Numbered from the stretch's first letter, positions 16,020-23,295 are shown. The stretch is 28,425 bases of DNA from Patescibacteria group bacterium (GCA_030916555.1 JAUPWK010000018.1:1-28425); one strand, 5' to 3'. Made by a program: numbers and translations. The notes: generated by a model not told the origin, from the sequence alone.

Positions 16020-16738
16020 AGCGGAAGTAAAGGTTGTTCAAGAACTTTTTTGGCTTGGGTCAGAAGCGCGATGTTGCGGTTGTAATCCATGCGGAGCGGC
16101 CCAACAATGCCGAGCACACCTTCAACCCCGTTGCCAAGATCACTTTTTACCACTACAGACGCCAGTTCATTGCCAAGAGGATTTTCATCTCCCAAAAGCA
16201 CGGTTACTTCATCTGTAGCTGAATTCAAGATGTCTTTGAAGGCGGCATCGAACCGTTCCAAACTTTCCGCAAGCAGGAGAATGGCGCTCCCGGACTGAAA
16301 CTCTGGCTTACGCAAGAGGTTTGCCAGTCCAACCGTGGTACTCCAGGGACGACTGGTGGCCAACATGACGGCCTCACCGGATTCTTTAGCTACTGCATGG
16401 GCCACTTGAGCCAAGCGTTCTTCCGGAGTTGGAGCTCGCGGAGCCCTGCGCACGGTAATGTTGATGCGAATGTTTTTCTGCACGGGTTGCGAGGCCTTCT
16501 GTTCTTGGCCTTGCTTAATGTAAAAGCGGTAGGCCTTCTCTGTCGGCACGCGGCCAGCGGAGGTGTGTGGCTGAGCAATGAGGTCAAGTTCCTCAAGCAC
16601 CGCCATGTCATTCCGAACTGTAGCTGATGAACACGGTAAGTTATACCGTTCACACAGCTGCTTTGAGCTAACGGGCTCAGCAGTGCGGATATACTCATCA
16701 ATAATGAGTTTTAAGATTTGCGCCTGACGTGGGTTCAT
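16016..16738 (-). CDS. hrcA: Heat-inducible transcription repressor HrcA (short form)
   Basis: Repressor of class I heat-shock genes that binds CIRCE operators and needs chaperone help to fold. The N-terminal winged helix-turn-helix is clear (NPRQAQILKLIIDEYIRTAEPVSS, SSATVRNDMAVLEELDLI, HTSAGRVPTEKAYRFYI). At 240 residues it is about 100 shorter than typical Firmicutes HrcA; part of the central inserted domain appears to be missing. The C-terminal part (LLGDENPLGNELASVV, GVLGIVGPLRMDYNRNIALL) is retained. It leads the grpE-dnaK-dnaJ operon, and a CIRCE-like site overlaps its promoter, so it should repress itself. No Shine-Dalgarno is seen before the ATG. Confidence 0.95.
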   Translation of the reverse strand: MNPRQAQILKLIIDEYIRTAEPVSSKQLCERYNLPCSSATVRNDMAVLEELDLIAQPHTSAGRVPTEKAYRFYIKQGQEQKASQPVQKNIRINITVRRAPRAPTPEERLAQVAHAVAKESGEAVMLATSRPWSTTVGLANLLRKPEFQSGSAILLLAESLERFDAAFKDILNSATDEVTVLLGDENPLGNELASVVVKSDLGNGVEGVLGIVGPLRMDYNRNIALLTQAKKVLEQPLLPL

Positions 16739-16772
16739 AGGCTGATGTGACCCGAATCCATCACAAAATCAA

Positions 16773-16799
16773 TTAGCAGTCCATATTATAGACTGCTAA
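16773..16799 (-). promoter_or_regulatory. Variant CIRCE operator of the heat-shock operon
   Basis: A perfect 9-bp inverted repeat with a 9-base spacer, TTAGCAGTC-N9-GACTGCTAA. Classical CIRCE is TTAGCACTC-N9-GAGTGCTAA, so one position differs symmetrically in both arms. The spacer contains the TATAAT box of the promoter, so HrcA binding would block polymerase directly. Confidence 0.9.
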
Positions 16800-16812
16800 C
16801 GATGGGTGTCAA
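16785..16812 (-). promoter_or_regulatory. Promoter of hrcA-grpE-dnaK-dnaJ
   Basis: TTGACA at 16807-16812, a 16-base spacer and TATAAT at 16785-16790 on the minus strand, both perfect consensus hexamers. The -10 lies inside the CIRCE spacer. The leader to the hrcA ATG is about 40 bases. Confidence 0.88.
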
Positions 16813-16821
16813 GGGGATATT

Positions 16822-17700
16822 TTAGGCGGCGTCTTCTTGATCTTGTTCTTGACTCGACCGATCCAAAACCTCTGTTTTTGCGTTTTCGTAGTCAGAGACT
16901 GACCTCTCCTTCGCTACCGGTGCTTTCTCCCGTGCAGCTAACTCTTTTTCAAATTTCATTCTGCCGTACCGCTCTGTCTCGGTTTCATCAGAATCATCTT
17001 CAGAAGCAAGTAAGCCCTCATTTGTGTAAGCGATCGAATCTAAAGAGATACTCTTAAATGCTTCAGCACGAGCCATGAGTTCGTCAGTTGCGGAAGCCAT
17101 CTGCTCCTTCTTACTGCGCAGCTGCATTTTTTCGCGTTGATTAAAAACTGATTTCATCTTATCAAGGTGCTGCGCCAGTCGATCTCTGGCCGCCTTTTGT
17201 TCAGCGGCGTTCCGTGAAGAATTGATTTCCTTCACAATATCATCAATAACGGTAATTTCAGCACGGCGCGCCGCGTTCTCCATTCCGATCTGGAACTCAG
17301 CATCTGCAATTGCATCCTCTGCAGTTGTCTCCTTCTTTTTTGTCGGCCGTTCAATGGTCGCCGCCTTTACAACAGGCCGAACGTCTGTCTCAGGTAAATT
17401 CTGAACACGTTTCTGAGGTGCTGCAATCTCAACAACCGCTGCCGGCTCTGCACCATCTGAGTCATCAAGGAGCGCCTTGAGTTCAGCCCGGAGTTTGTCG
17501 GCTTTGGCCATGTCCTTTTCTTTAAGTAAGGCGGCTTGCATGGCTCTGGCTTGTTCCATCTGTCCAATTGAATCAAAACCAAGCTCCTCATGGAGCGGAA
17601 TTTCGCGCCCAGCAACAACTTCTTGATCTTCCTGTGATTTGATCGTTTCAAGTTCCGGAACATCTGACTCTGGCTGACGGCGAGGTAATTCTCTTTCCAT
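16822..17700 (-). CDS. Unassigned coiled-coil protein
   Basis: A 292-residue, highly charged protein without membrane segments. Residues about 45-80 form a helix (QARAMQAALLKEKDMAKADKL-like heptads). A low-complexity Pro/Ala/Val stretch follows, then a long coiled coil from about 125 to 225, then an acidic tail. I do not recognise a family. The start ATG lies two bases after the antiporter stop, so it is read from the antiporter mRNA and may be a cytoplasmic accessory to it; that is inference. The next element downstream is the hrcA promoter, ten bases past the stop, with no terminator visible. Confidence 0.7.
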   Translation of the reverse strand: MERELPRRQPESDVPELETIKSQEDQEVVAGREIPLHEELGFDSIGQMEQARAMQAALLKEKDMAKADKLRAELKALLDDSDGAEPAAVVEIAAPQKRVQNLPETDVRPVVKAATIERPTKKKETTAEDAIADAEFQIGMENAARRAEITVIDDIVKEINSSRNAAEQKAARDRLAQHLDKMKSVFNQREKMQLRSKKEQMASATDELMARAEAFKSISLDSIAYTNEGLLASEDDSDETETERYGRMKFEKELAAREKAPVAKERSVSDYENAKTEVLDRSSQEQDQEDAA

Positions 17701-17702
17701 AT

Positions 17703-19382
17703 TTAGACATCATTGGCAGCTTCAAGGTGCTGTTGTTCTTTCTTGCCAAGACTACCCCACTGAAGCTTGGCTGTCTTCTTCTTTTTCAACAGCTCCGCAA
17801 AATGCTCTCCACCTAAGGCCGTTGGCACAATGACATACGTGGCTCCAAGTGCGTAGCAACGTGCAGCATCAGCCGATGATTTTACGGTCACGATGATTGT
17901 GGCTTTGGTTTTGTGATGCGTAAGGAAATCAAGAATATCTTCATTCACCGCCATATCCGGAATAGCAGAAATGACCATTCTTGCCTGATCGGCCCGAATA
18001 AACTTCATAACCTCCTCATTTCCAGCATCACCGTATACCGCCCTAATACCTGCATGCTCAAGCTCCTCAATAACTGCAGGATTAAAATCAAGCACCAAGA
18101 AATCATCAGTGAGCTCTTCTACTTGCGGTAAAATTTTCTTGCCCATTTTATCAAATCCGAGCAGAACTACCTCTGGAGCCGGACCTTCATTGTCATGCTC
18201 GTCCTCGCCTCTGCGCTTCAAGCCTGGCAAAAACTGCGCCACCCACTCATACACGCGCTCATTTGAAGCAATCATGTATGAAGAGCCGGCAATTGTAATG
18301 AGCGCCACCATGGTGACAAGTGTCGTCAGGTGATCGTCCAAAAGTCCAAGAGAAATACCGCCAGCAATCAAGATAAATGAAAATTCACTTACCTGAGCCA
18401 TGGTGGTGCCGGCCAAAAATCCGGTTCTTGGGTGATACCCCATGAGCCGCATGATAATCACAAGGATGATCGGATTCCCAACCAAGATGAGCAAACTAAA
18501 AGCGACAATTGGGAGCGTAAACTGGGCCAAATCAGAAGCCACAAGTTGCGTCCCGAGCATGACAAAGAACAGGACCAAGAAAAAATCACGGAGCGGCCTG
18601 ATCTTGGCTTCGATCTCATGCTGGAAACCAGTGCCGGACAAAGAAATACCGGCAAGCAAGGCACCAATCTCCAAACTGAAACCCATGAGCTGCAACGCAG
18701 AAGCCACCGCGAAACACCATGACAAAGCCACCAAAAACAACAACTCTTGAGAAGTGGCCGCGTACCGGAAGAGATGCGGAATAATAAACTTTGCAAACGC
18801 AGCAAGCACCGCGACTACCAGCAAACCTTTAACAAGCGATCCCGTAAGCACCGTTACCAGCGATCCCCCATCCGCATAAGCCGCAAGGAGGAGTAGGAGC
18901 ATCATGGCAATCAAATCTTGCACCAGCAAAATACCAACCGCGATTCGTCCGTGCAGCCGATCAATATCTTCTTTATCCGTCAGCAACTTTACGATGATGA
19001 TAGTAGATGAAAATGCAAAGGCGACTCCCAAAAATGCACTCGTAACGAGATCAAAACCCAGAAGTTGGGCTAATCCAAACCCTGCAGCACTGGTCACACT
19101 TACCTGTCCAACTCCAGCCGCTAACGCAACGCCACCAACATCTTTCACGTTTCTCCAGTTCAAATTGAGTCCGACAATAAACAGCAAGAAGGCAATACCA
19201 ACTGACGACAGGGCCTGAAAAATTTCAAACGACTGTGTAAATCCGAGCATGCTCGGCCCCACCAAAACTCCCGTGAGAATGTAAGCAACAATGAGCGGCT
19301 GGCGTAATTTATGCGCCAAAATAGACACCACTCCGGTCATGACAATGACCGCTGCGAATTCCAAAAATAATTCGTTGAGCAT
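17703..19382 (-). CDS. Kef-type cation:proton antiporter with TrkA-N domain
   Basis: A 559-residue transporter of the CPA2 family. About twelve hydrophobic segments fill residues 1-380, including the family stretches LRQPLIVAYILTGVLVGPSM and GLNLNWRNVKDVG, and SLSGTGFQHEIEAKIRPLRD with the conserved helix after it. Residues about 405-530 form a TrkA-N (RCK, Rossmann) domain starting EVVLLGFDKMGKKILPQ, with the nucleotide-binding Asp in VLDFN. It probably exchanges K+ or Na+ for protons under nucleotide control. A GGAGG Shine-Dalgarno (19386-19390) and a TATACT (19403-19408) precede the ATG. Confidence 0.9.
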   Translation of the reverse strand: MLNELFLEFAAVIVMTGVVSILAHKLRQPLIVAYILTGVLVGPSMLGFTQSFEIFQALSSVGIAFLLFIVGLNLNWRNVKDVGGVALAAGVGQVSVTSAAGFGLAQLLGFDLVTSAFLGVAFAFSSTIIIVKLLTDKEDIDRLHGRIAVGILLVQDLIAMMLLLLLAAYADGGSLVTVLTGSLVKGLLVVAVLAAFAKFIIPHLFRYAATSQELLFLVALSWCFAVASALQLMGFSLEIGALLAGISLSGTGFQHEIEAKIRPLRDFFLVLFFVMLGTQLVASDLAQFTLPIVAFSLLILVGNPIILVIIMRLMGYHPRTGFLAGTTMAQVSEFSFILIAGGISLGLLDDHLTTLVTMVALITIAGSSYMIASNERVYEWVAQFLPGLKRRGEDEHDNEGPAPEVVLLGFDKMGKKILPQVEELTDDFLVLDFNPAVIEELEHAGIRAVYGDAGNEEVMKFIRADQARMVISAIPDMAVNEDILDFLTHHKTKATIIVTVKSSADAARCYALGATYVIVPTALGGEHFAELLKKKKTAKLQWGSLGKKEQQHLEAANDV

Positions 19383-19402
19383 AATCCTCCGATTTGCTCA
19401 AA

Positions 19403-19411
19403 AGTATAACA
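19403..19411 (-). promoter_or_regulatory. Extended -10 element of the antiporter gene
   Basis: TGTTATACT on the minus strand, with TATACT at 19403-19408 and an upstream TGT. No convincing -35 is visible. GGAGG follows at 19386-19390, three bases before the ATG. Confidence 0.4.
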
Positions 19412-19533
19412 CGCTAGTGGTCGATGCTATGACCGCACGACAAAGCTCCCCATCCCGAGCGACGGCGAAGGATCCGAGACCGGCCACCGCTATGTTTTCT
19501 CGACCTCCAGCCAAATGCCCCTGCCGGGGAGGC

Positions 19534-19563
19534 GTACTTTCTTTGGCTGCCCAAAGAAAGTAC
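19534..19563. repeat. Perfect 13-bp inverted repeat with four-base loop
   Basis: GTACTTTCTTTGG at 19534-19546 pairs fully with 19551-19563 around CTGC. It lies in a 400-base gene-free stretch whose wording (CTTTCTTTGG...CCAAAGAAAG, and nearby GGATCCTTCG on the minus strand) resembles dispersed intergenic repeats seen in many bacterial genomes; that similarity is from memory. Confidence 0.7.
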
Positions 19564-19575
19564 CAAAGAAAACCA

Positions 19576-19752
19576 CCCGCCTCTCGGTCTGTCGAGGGCG
19601 AAGTTTGACGTCGCTTCGGGCAAAACAAATCCCAGCTGATTCTCTATTCCCTGAACAAACAGGTGAAGTGGTATCAGCTGGGGTTGTTTTGCTATTCCTA
19701 CGCTTCCGCCAAACTTCCTGACGAGGCACACCTCGACAGACTCTTCGGCGGG
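19576..19752. repeat. 177-bp imperfect palindrome (MITE-like or structured element)
   Basis: Nested inverted segments pair across a common centre. They are CCCGCC (19576-19581) with GGCGGG (19747-19752), TCTGTCGAGG (19588-19597) with CCTCGACAGA (19731-19740), GAAGTTT with AAACTTC, and an inner pair of about 18 bp with two mismatches (19622-19640 with 19673-19690). The central loop is 32 bases. No transposase or start-to-stop ORF with an RBS is present. The right end can also form a local hairpin (19746-19751 with 19772-19777, inner AGCG/CGCT) just after the aminopeptidase stop. The rest of 19409-19784 holds the 13-bp inverted repeat and no gene that I can support. Confidence 0.6.
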
Positions 19753-19784
19753 ATAGCGATTCCACCGCTTACCGCCGTGAAGAA

Positions 19785-20789
19785 CTAAACGATATACGCA
19801 CCGTTTTCGTAAATGACTTTGTCATCGACCACTACACGTTCCGTTTGGGCAAAGACATCCACATGATATTGACCTTCACGGCGCTTGAGTCCTGGCTTAG
19901 CATAAATGGAATGTTTTGCACCAAGAGACAGGTGAATGCCACACATACGCTCATACGTTCCGATATCCATAACCCGGCGATCGCGACTGAAAGCGCGATT
20001 CATACCAAGACCAAGCTCACGCACCCAAACTTCTTCATCTGCTTTAATTTGCTCAATAACGGCATCAAAATCAGGCGTTGAATTTTTCACGGCAACCACT
20101 CGTGATTTTTCAATCACAAGCGTAATTGGCTTGTCTGGAGTGTTCACCCGGAAATCAGTATCACCAAAAGCAAAGATGTTCACCTCACCGTTCACGCCAT
20201 CCAAATTCTTGGCCTCAGTAAACACTTCACCAATCGGAAACTGACCACCGACATTTTTCATGCCCGTGTAATCACCAACATTCAATTTGGCATCTTCAAA
20301 AGCGGAGTCATACCGCAAACTTGCTCCCCCGCTTTCCACCACCGCCGAACTCGCCGTGTCAAGCAATCCTTTGAGCGTTTTTCCAACAACACGATAATAC
20401 GCTGGATCATACGCGAGTGAATTCACATACACCTCAATATCGTCTCCCTGCATGCGGAACAAATGAGGGTGTTCGATAACTTTTAAACCTTGTTTAAAAA
20501 GCTCAACGCGAATTCTAAACTCATTCAGACGAAAACTGAGTGACTGAACAAGCACCACGAGATCGCCGGCCTGCAAATCAGCAAAGGCCTTAAGAATGTC
20601 GGCGGTTGAAGTTTTTTCAAAGTCGATAAAGGTAGCTTCAGGCAAAGCCTGACGATATCCCCCTGTCACCAACGTTGATAATTGGCTGTACTCATCAAAA
20701 ACAATCACCGCCCGCTTGTTCGGCGTATGTTCGACAGCTTGTGAGAGAATATTTTTTAAATTTTGCGTAAGCGTTTCTAGGAGTGTCAT
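19785..20789 (-). CDS. M29-like metallo-aminopeptidase
   Basis: A 334-residue cytoplasmic protein. The C-terminal half carries the pattern of M29 (aminopeptidase T/AmpS) enzymes: GEVFT (187-191), RELGLGMN with E258, GIHLSLG with H285, and YHVDVF with H309 and D311. These Glu, His and Asp positions are the expected ligands for a two-metal site. The N-terminal part (AVIVFDEYSQ, LVVLVQSLSF) fits the family's first domain. It would release N-terminal residues from peptides. It is somewhat shorter than the usual 400 or so residues, so a divergent member is likely. The ATG at 20787-20789 has no Shine-Dalgarno; the divergent unit for a 31-residue protein starts close by. Confidence 0.7.
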   Translation of the reverse strand: MTLLETLTQNLKNILSQAVEHTPNKRAVIVFDEYSQLSTLVTGGYRQALPEATFIDFEKTSTADILKAFADLQAGDLVVLVQSLSFRLNEFRIRVELFKQGLKVIEHPHLFRMQGDDIEVYVNSLAYDPAYYRVVGKTLKGLLDTASSAVVESGGASLRYDSAFEDAKLNVGDYTGMKNVGGQFPIGEVFTEAKNLDGVNGEVNIFAFGDTDFRVNTPDKPITLVIEKSRVVAVKNSTPDFDAVIEQIKADEEVWVRELGLGMNRAFSRDRRVMDIGTYERMCGIHLSLGAKHSIYAKPGLKRREGQYHVDVFAQTERVVVDDKVIYENGAYIV

Positions 20790-20835
20790 ATTTTGGCTAA
20801 GACTCTACACGTTTCCCCTATATGTGTACAGTCCA

Positions 20836-20863
20836 TTGACCAGGGCCAAGGAAGGGCTATAGT
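20836..20863 (+). promoter_or_regulatory. Putative promoter of the 31-residue protein gene
   Basis: TTGACC at 20836-20841, a 16-base spacer and TATAGT at 20858-20863. The leader to the ATG at 20925 would be about 55 bases and contains a GCCCCTGCAGGGC palindrome. Confidence 0.5.
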
Positions 20864-20924
20864 GGATATGCCCCTGCAGGGCTACGTAGTTACACGATTA
20901 TTTATTCATTACATGTTTCTCACT

Positions 20925-21020
20925 ATGTCACAGGATAATAAACCAAAACCAATGACTCCTCCAAACAAGCCTTTCGCAGGCGATGAGAAGAAGAGCTTCG
21001 GCGACGAGAAAAAGCAGTAA
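20925..21020 (+). CDS. Very small charged protein (31 residues)
   Basis: MSQDNKPKPMTPPNKPFAG followed by DEKKSFGDEKKQ. The C-terminus contains a short internal repeat (FAGDEKK, SFGDEKK), and the whole is Lys/Asp/Pro-rich with no hydrophobic core. The frame stays open upstream to 20793, but those residues lie over the promoter and look non-coding. Two in-frame ATGs exist (20913 and 20925); neither has a clear Shine-Dalgarno. A promoter upstream and a strong terminator 14 bases downstream support a real transcript. I recognise no family. Confidence 0.5.
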   Translation: MSQDNKPKPMTPPNKPFAGDEKKSFGDEKKQ

Positions 21021-21034
21021 ATCAAGATCTCATC

Positions 21035-21060
21035 AAAAAAGAGCCCACGTGGGCTCTTTT
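21035..21060. terminator. Bidirectional terminator between convergent genes
   Basis: A perfect 24-base palindrome (21037-21060), AAAAGAGCCC-ACGT-GGGCTCTTTT, with six A before it and a T-rich stretch after. It can end transcription of the 31-residue gene on the plus strand and of the Gmad2 lipoprotein gene on the minus strand. Confidence 0.92.
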
Positions 21061-21070
21061 CTGTTTGGCT

Positions 21071-21511
21071 TTAGAATTTAATCGGCACTTCAATCGATTT
21101 ATCGTTGGCTGGTAAACCGGATGGGTTATCTTTTGCGAGCACAAGCTTGCCAGTGGCAGTAGTTGGAGTGGTATAGGTAATGACTGCCTTAAAATTCACA
21201 AAGTCCTCGGTCATCCAATCACTCTGAGCTTCAGCCACACCGGAACCAAGCAAGACATTGTTTGCATCGTAAACGCTAACTGGGAATGAAGCTTCAAAGT
21301 ACCACGTTCCACGTGCCTTACCCGTCACCGTAACTGGGCTCGAGATCTTCGAATTCTTTGCAGGTGTCGTTACCTGAATGAGACCACTCAAGTCATCAAC
21401 TTGAACTTGGTCATCGTTATTGTCATCTGGAACCGGTGTCGGCGAAGCTGGAAGGCAGCCAGCACCAATGGCAATAAGGAGTGCGAAAGCTGCAAATACT
21501 TTATACGTCAT
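21071..21511 (-). CDS. Gmad2-domain lipoprotein
   Basis: A 146-residue lipoprotein. The signal peptide MTYKVFAAFALLIAIGAGC ends in a lipobox with C19. A Pro/Asp-rich linker (PTPVPDDNNDDQ) follows, then one immunoglobulin-like Gmad2 domain (about 45-146) with SPVTVTGKARGTWYFEASFP, SDWMTEDFVNFKAVI and LVLAKDNPSG. It is anchored to the outer face of the membrane; Gmad2 domains occur on secreted proteins of unknown role. It starts nine bases downstream of the msrB stop. A -10-like TAAACT (21518-21523) overlaps that stop, so it may have its own short-leader mRNA besides the msrB transcript. Confidence 0.88.
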   Translation of the reverse strand: MTYKVFAAFALLIAIGAGCLPASPTPVPDDNNDDQVQVDDLSGLIQVTTPAKNSKISSPVTVTGKARGTWYFEASFPVSVYDANNVLLGSGVAEAQSDWMTEDFVNFKAVITYTTPTTATGKLVLAKDNPSGLPANDKSIEVPIKF

Positions 21512-21520
21512 ACATGAAGT

Positions 21521-21916
21521 TTACGTGTTAATCTTAGGTTTAAAATCGAGCGCCAGTGAATTAATGCAGTATCTGAGGCCCGTTGGTGCTGGCCCGTCTT
21601 CAAACACATGACCCAGGTGAGCATTGCAATAAGCACATTTTACCTCAGTCCTCCGCATACCTAACGATGCATCGACGTGAGAGGTAACATTCCCCTTGGT
21701 AACGACATCATAAAAACTGGGCCACCCGGTACCAGAATCAAACTTAGTATCTGAAGAAAATAATGATTTTCCACAATTCACGCAGATGTACTCCCCTGCC
21801 TCGTGATGATCATAATACTTCCCGCTAAACGGTGGCTCAGTCCCCTTCATGAAACAAATGTTGTGTTGCTCTGGGGTGAGGTGAGGATTAGCGTTTGGTT
21901 CCATACTGAAGCTCAT
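21521..21916 (-). CDS. msrB: Peptide-methionine (R)-S-oxide reductase
   Basis: Reduces methionine-R-sulfoxide in oxidised proteins. A 131-residue protein with the full MsrB pattern: two zinc CxxC pairs (C45/C48 and C94/C97), SGTGWPSFY (61-69), the HLGHVFEDG stretch and the catalytic cysteine C117 in RYCINS. There is no signal peptide, so it is cytoplasmic. The start overlaps the YgjP-like gene by 29 bases; an internal ATG at 21904 would reduce this to 17. The two are clearly cotranscribed. Confidence 0.96.
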   Translation of the reverse strand: MSFSMEPNANPHLTPEQHNICFMKGTEPPFSGKYYDHHEAGEYICVNCGKSLFSSDTKFDSGTGWPSFYDVVTKGNVTSHVDASLGMRRTEVKCAYCNAHLGHVFEDGPAPTGLRYCINSLALDFKPKINT

Positions 21917-22427
21917 GTTTTAAGGCACGATACTCTGGCTGAGTCTGGGCGACAAGCGCCCAAAACCGTTTAGAATGATTCATCTCTTTCAGATGACAAA
22001 GCTCATGCACGATAATGTAATCAGCCAAGTGCGACGGAAGGAGCGAAATTTTATAGGTAAAACTCAGCCTCCCCGTACTCGAGCAGCTGCCCCAACGTGT
22101 TCGCTGATTTCTGATTACCACATCTTTCCAAACAAACCCGTAAAACTGATTAAAATACTTCAGTCGATCTTGAGCGAGTCGCAAGGCTGAAGATTTAAAC
22201 GTTTTGAGTTCAGCGGCGGTGCCACGCCATGAATATGGACGCGGCTTTGCCTTTAAGCTGCGCTGAGCATTGGCTATCCAATCAGCCTTACTTGCGACGA
22301 GTTTATCAATCACTGCCCTTGAAGCCCGCTTTGGAGCCGTAACCACGCACGCGCCATCAGGCTCAATCCGAATCCGCACGTGTTTAGCACGAGCAAAGGT
22401 TCGAAGCGTGTAGGTAATGGTCGACAT
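21888..22427 (-). CDS. YgjP-like metallopeptidase (DUF45)
   Basis: A 179-residue protein of the YgjP/DUF45 group. It has RTRWGSCSS (109-117) and the zinc motif HELCH (141-145) with the third ligand H151 in LKEMNHSKRFW. The N-terminal part (VRIRIEPDGACVVTAP) is also typical. These are presumed zinc-dependent hydrolases related to M48 peptidases; the substrate is unknown. It leads a probable three-gene unit with msrB and the Gmad2 lipoprotein gene. Confidence 0.9.
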   Translation of the reverse strand: MSTITYTLRTFARAKHVRIRIEPDGACVVTAPKRASRAVIDKLVASKADWIANAQRSLKAKPRPYSWRGTAAELKTFKSSALRLAQDRLKYFNQFYGFVWKDVVIRNQRTRWGSCSSTGRLSFTYKISLLPSHLADYIIVHELCHLKEMNHSKRFWALVAQTQPEYRALKHELQYGTKR

Positions 22428-22486
22428 GGTAACGACATATTACCCTAAATCTACAGGTAAATGTCTCCGCGTGACGCAGCGTGTAA

Positions 22487-22515
22487 TTGACTTTTGCTTA
22501 AAATTCTGCTAATCT
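22487..22515 (+). promoter_or_regulatory. Sigma70-type promoter of the 45-residue protein gene
   Basis: TTGACT at 22487-22492, a 17-base spacer and TAATCT at 22510-22515 with an upstream TGC. The spacer contains TTTGCTTAAAAT, close to the spacer wording of the promoter at 24352-24380. Confidence 0.8.
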
Positions 22516-22540
22516 CAGGCAACTCAAGGAGGTGCCTGTG

Positions 22541-22678
22541 ATGCCATATTTGCCCGTGTCCGCTTTCCCGAATGTCCCCCTGTACGCCTGGGTATGCCTC
22601 GCCTTGTGCCTAGGCCTCGTGGCGGCGTACTTCATGTTCCTGTCCGCGCAGGAGCAGCGCCTTCCGTCCAACCGATGA
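22541..22678 (+). CDS. Small single-pass membrane protein (45 residues)
   Basis: Starts MPYLPVSAFPNVPLYAW and has one hydrophobic segment (about 14-34) followed by a short polar tail (SAQEQRLPSNR). A clear AAGGAGGTG Shine-Dalgarno lies about six bases before the ATG, the promoter is near consensus, and a terminator follows the TGA within ten bases. The three signals together make it a convincing small gene despite its size. No family is recognised. Codons are G+C-rich compared with the YgjP/msrB unit beside it. Confidence 0.7.
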   Translation: MPYLPVSAFPNVPLYAWVCLALCLGLVAAYFMFLSAQEQRLPSNR

Positions 22679-22686
22679 TCAGCTCT

Positions 22687-22728
22687 TCACCGCCCGGCCA
22701 CTCTTGGCTCGGCGGTGATCATTTTTTT
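22687..22728 (+). terminator. Terminator of the 45-residue protein gene
   Basis: TCACCGCC (22687-22694) pairs with GGCGGTGA (22711-22718), with an inner GCC/GGC. T7 follows at 22722-22728. Confidence 0.9.
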
Positions 22729-22735
22729 AAGCAAA

Positions 22736-22765
22736 GACCGCATCCCAAGCAATAGAGATGCGGTT
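22736..22765 (-). terminator. Probable terminator of the small membrane-protein pair
   Basis: An eight-pair stem plus one G-T pair (22736-22744 with 22757-22765) and a 12-base loop; on the minus strand it is followed by a weak T-rich stretch. It faces the opposite terminator at 22687-22728. Confidence 0.5.
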
Positions 22766-22801
22766 CGTTATCGTGACTGAGGGTCACGACATGACATTCG
22801 A

Positions 22802-23104
22802 TTACTCCTCAAGAAGTGCTTGCGTAGCTTTGATGAGCCCTGTCACATGCTGGAGTCCGGCCCGAAGCATGAGTCCAAGCGCTAGCGACGTCGCCGCGTG
22901 GGGCAACATCGACAAGCCCCCAAAGCACAACATCACGGTGCCACCGATCAGCAGTGCATACATGATGGGCAGTAGCAGCACGCAGCCTGTCATGACGAGC
23001 AGGGACAGAACGCGCAAACGGAGCACGTCCTTTTTATGCACGTTCACGTGCAAATCGGACTGATCATCAAGCGAACCACTCGTCGGCTCAGCGTCGTGAA
23101 GCAT
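22802..23104 (-). CDS. Unassigned small membrane protein (100 residues)
   Basis: A charged N-terminal tail (about 1-30), then hydrophobic stretches at about 31-52 and 53-66, and a moderately hydrophobic amphipathic helix at about 68-83 before a polar end (TQALLEE). Probably a two-helix inner-membrane protein; no family recognised. It follows the 51-residue gene by 19 bases. The only Shine-Dalgarno candidate is a run of eight G four bases before the ATG, which is unusual. Codon use is G+C-rich, like the other island genes. Confidence 0.6.
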   Translation of the reverse strand: MLHDAEPTSGSLDDQSDLHVNVHKKDVLRLRVLSLLVMTGCVLLLPIMYALLIGGTVMLCFGGLSMLPHAATSLALGLMLRAGLQHVTGLIKATQALLEE

Positions 23105-23123
23105 ACAGCCCCCCCCAAACGCC

Positions 23124-23279
23124 CTAACGGTGCTCGGAATTGCGTCGAGATGTCAGCGTCAACGCGAGCCCCAACAGACCGACGATGACGAAGAATCCGT
23201 AGAAGGAAGGCGGTCTCGTACCGAGGACCGGATCCGGATGAGACGCGAACGCCGCCGCAGTCAACAGGGACAAAAACAT
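23124..23279 (-). CDS. Unassigned very small membrane protein (51 residues)
   Basis: Starts MFLSLLTAAAFASH, a short hydrophobic leader that could be a signal peptide. A Pro-rich stretch (HPDPVLGTRPPS) follows, then one membrane segment (about 27-43), ending in a basic tail (SRRNSEHR). The ATG at 23277-23279 is preceded by GGAGG at good spacing and a near-consensus promoter. A longer frame to 23324 would run over that promoter and is rejected. It is the first gene of a two-gene unit with the 100-residue membrane protein. Confidence 0.65.
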   Translation of the reverse strand: MFLSLLTAAAFASHPDPVLGTRPPSFYGFFVIVGLLGLALTLTSRRNSEHR

Positions 23280-23295
23280 GAAACCTCCAACACCG

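Noticed and set aside
19398..19765. Several short minus-strand frames over the palindrome region
   Set aside because: Three overlapping frames of similar length with Arg/Gly/Ser-rich content and no RBS fit translated repeat DNA, not a gene.
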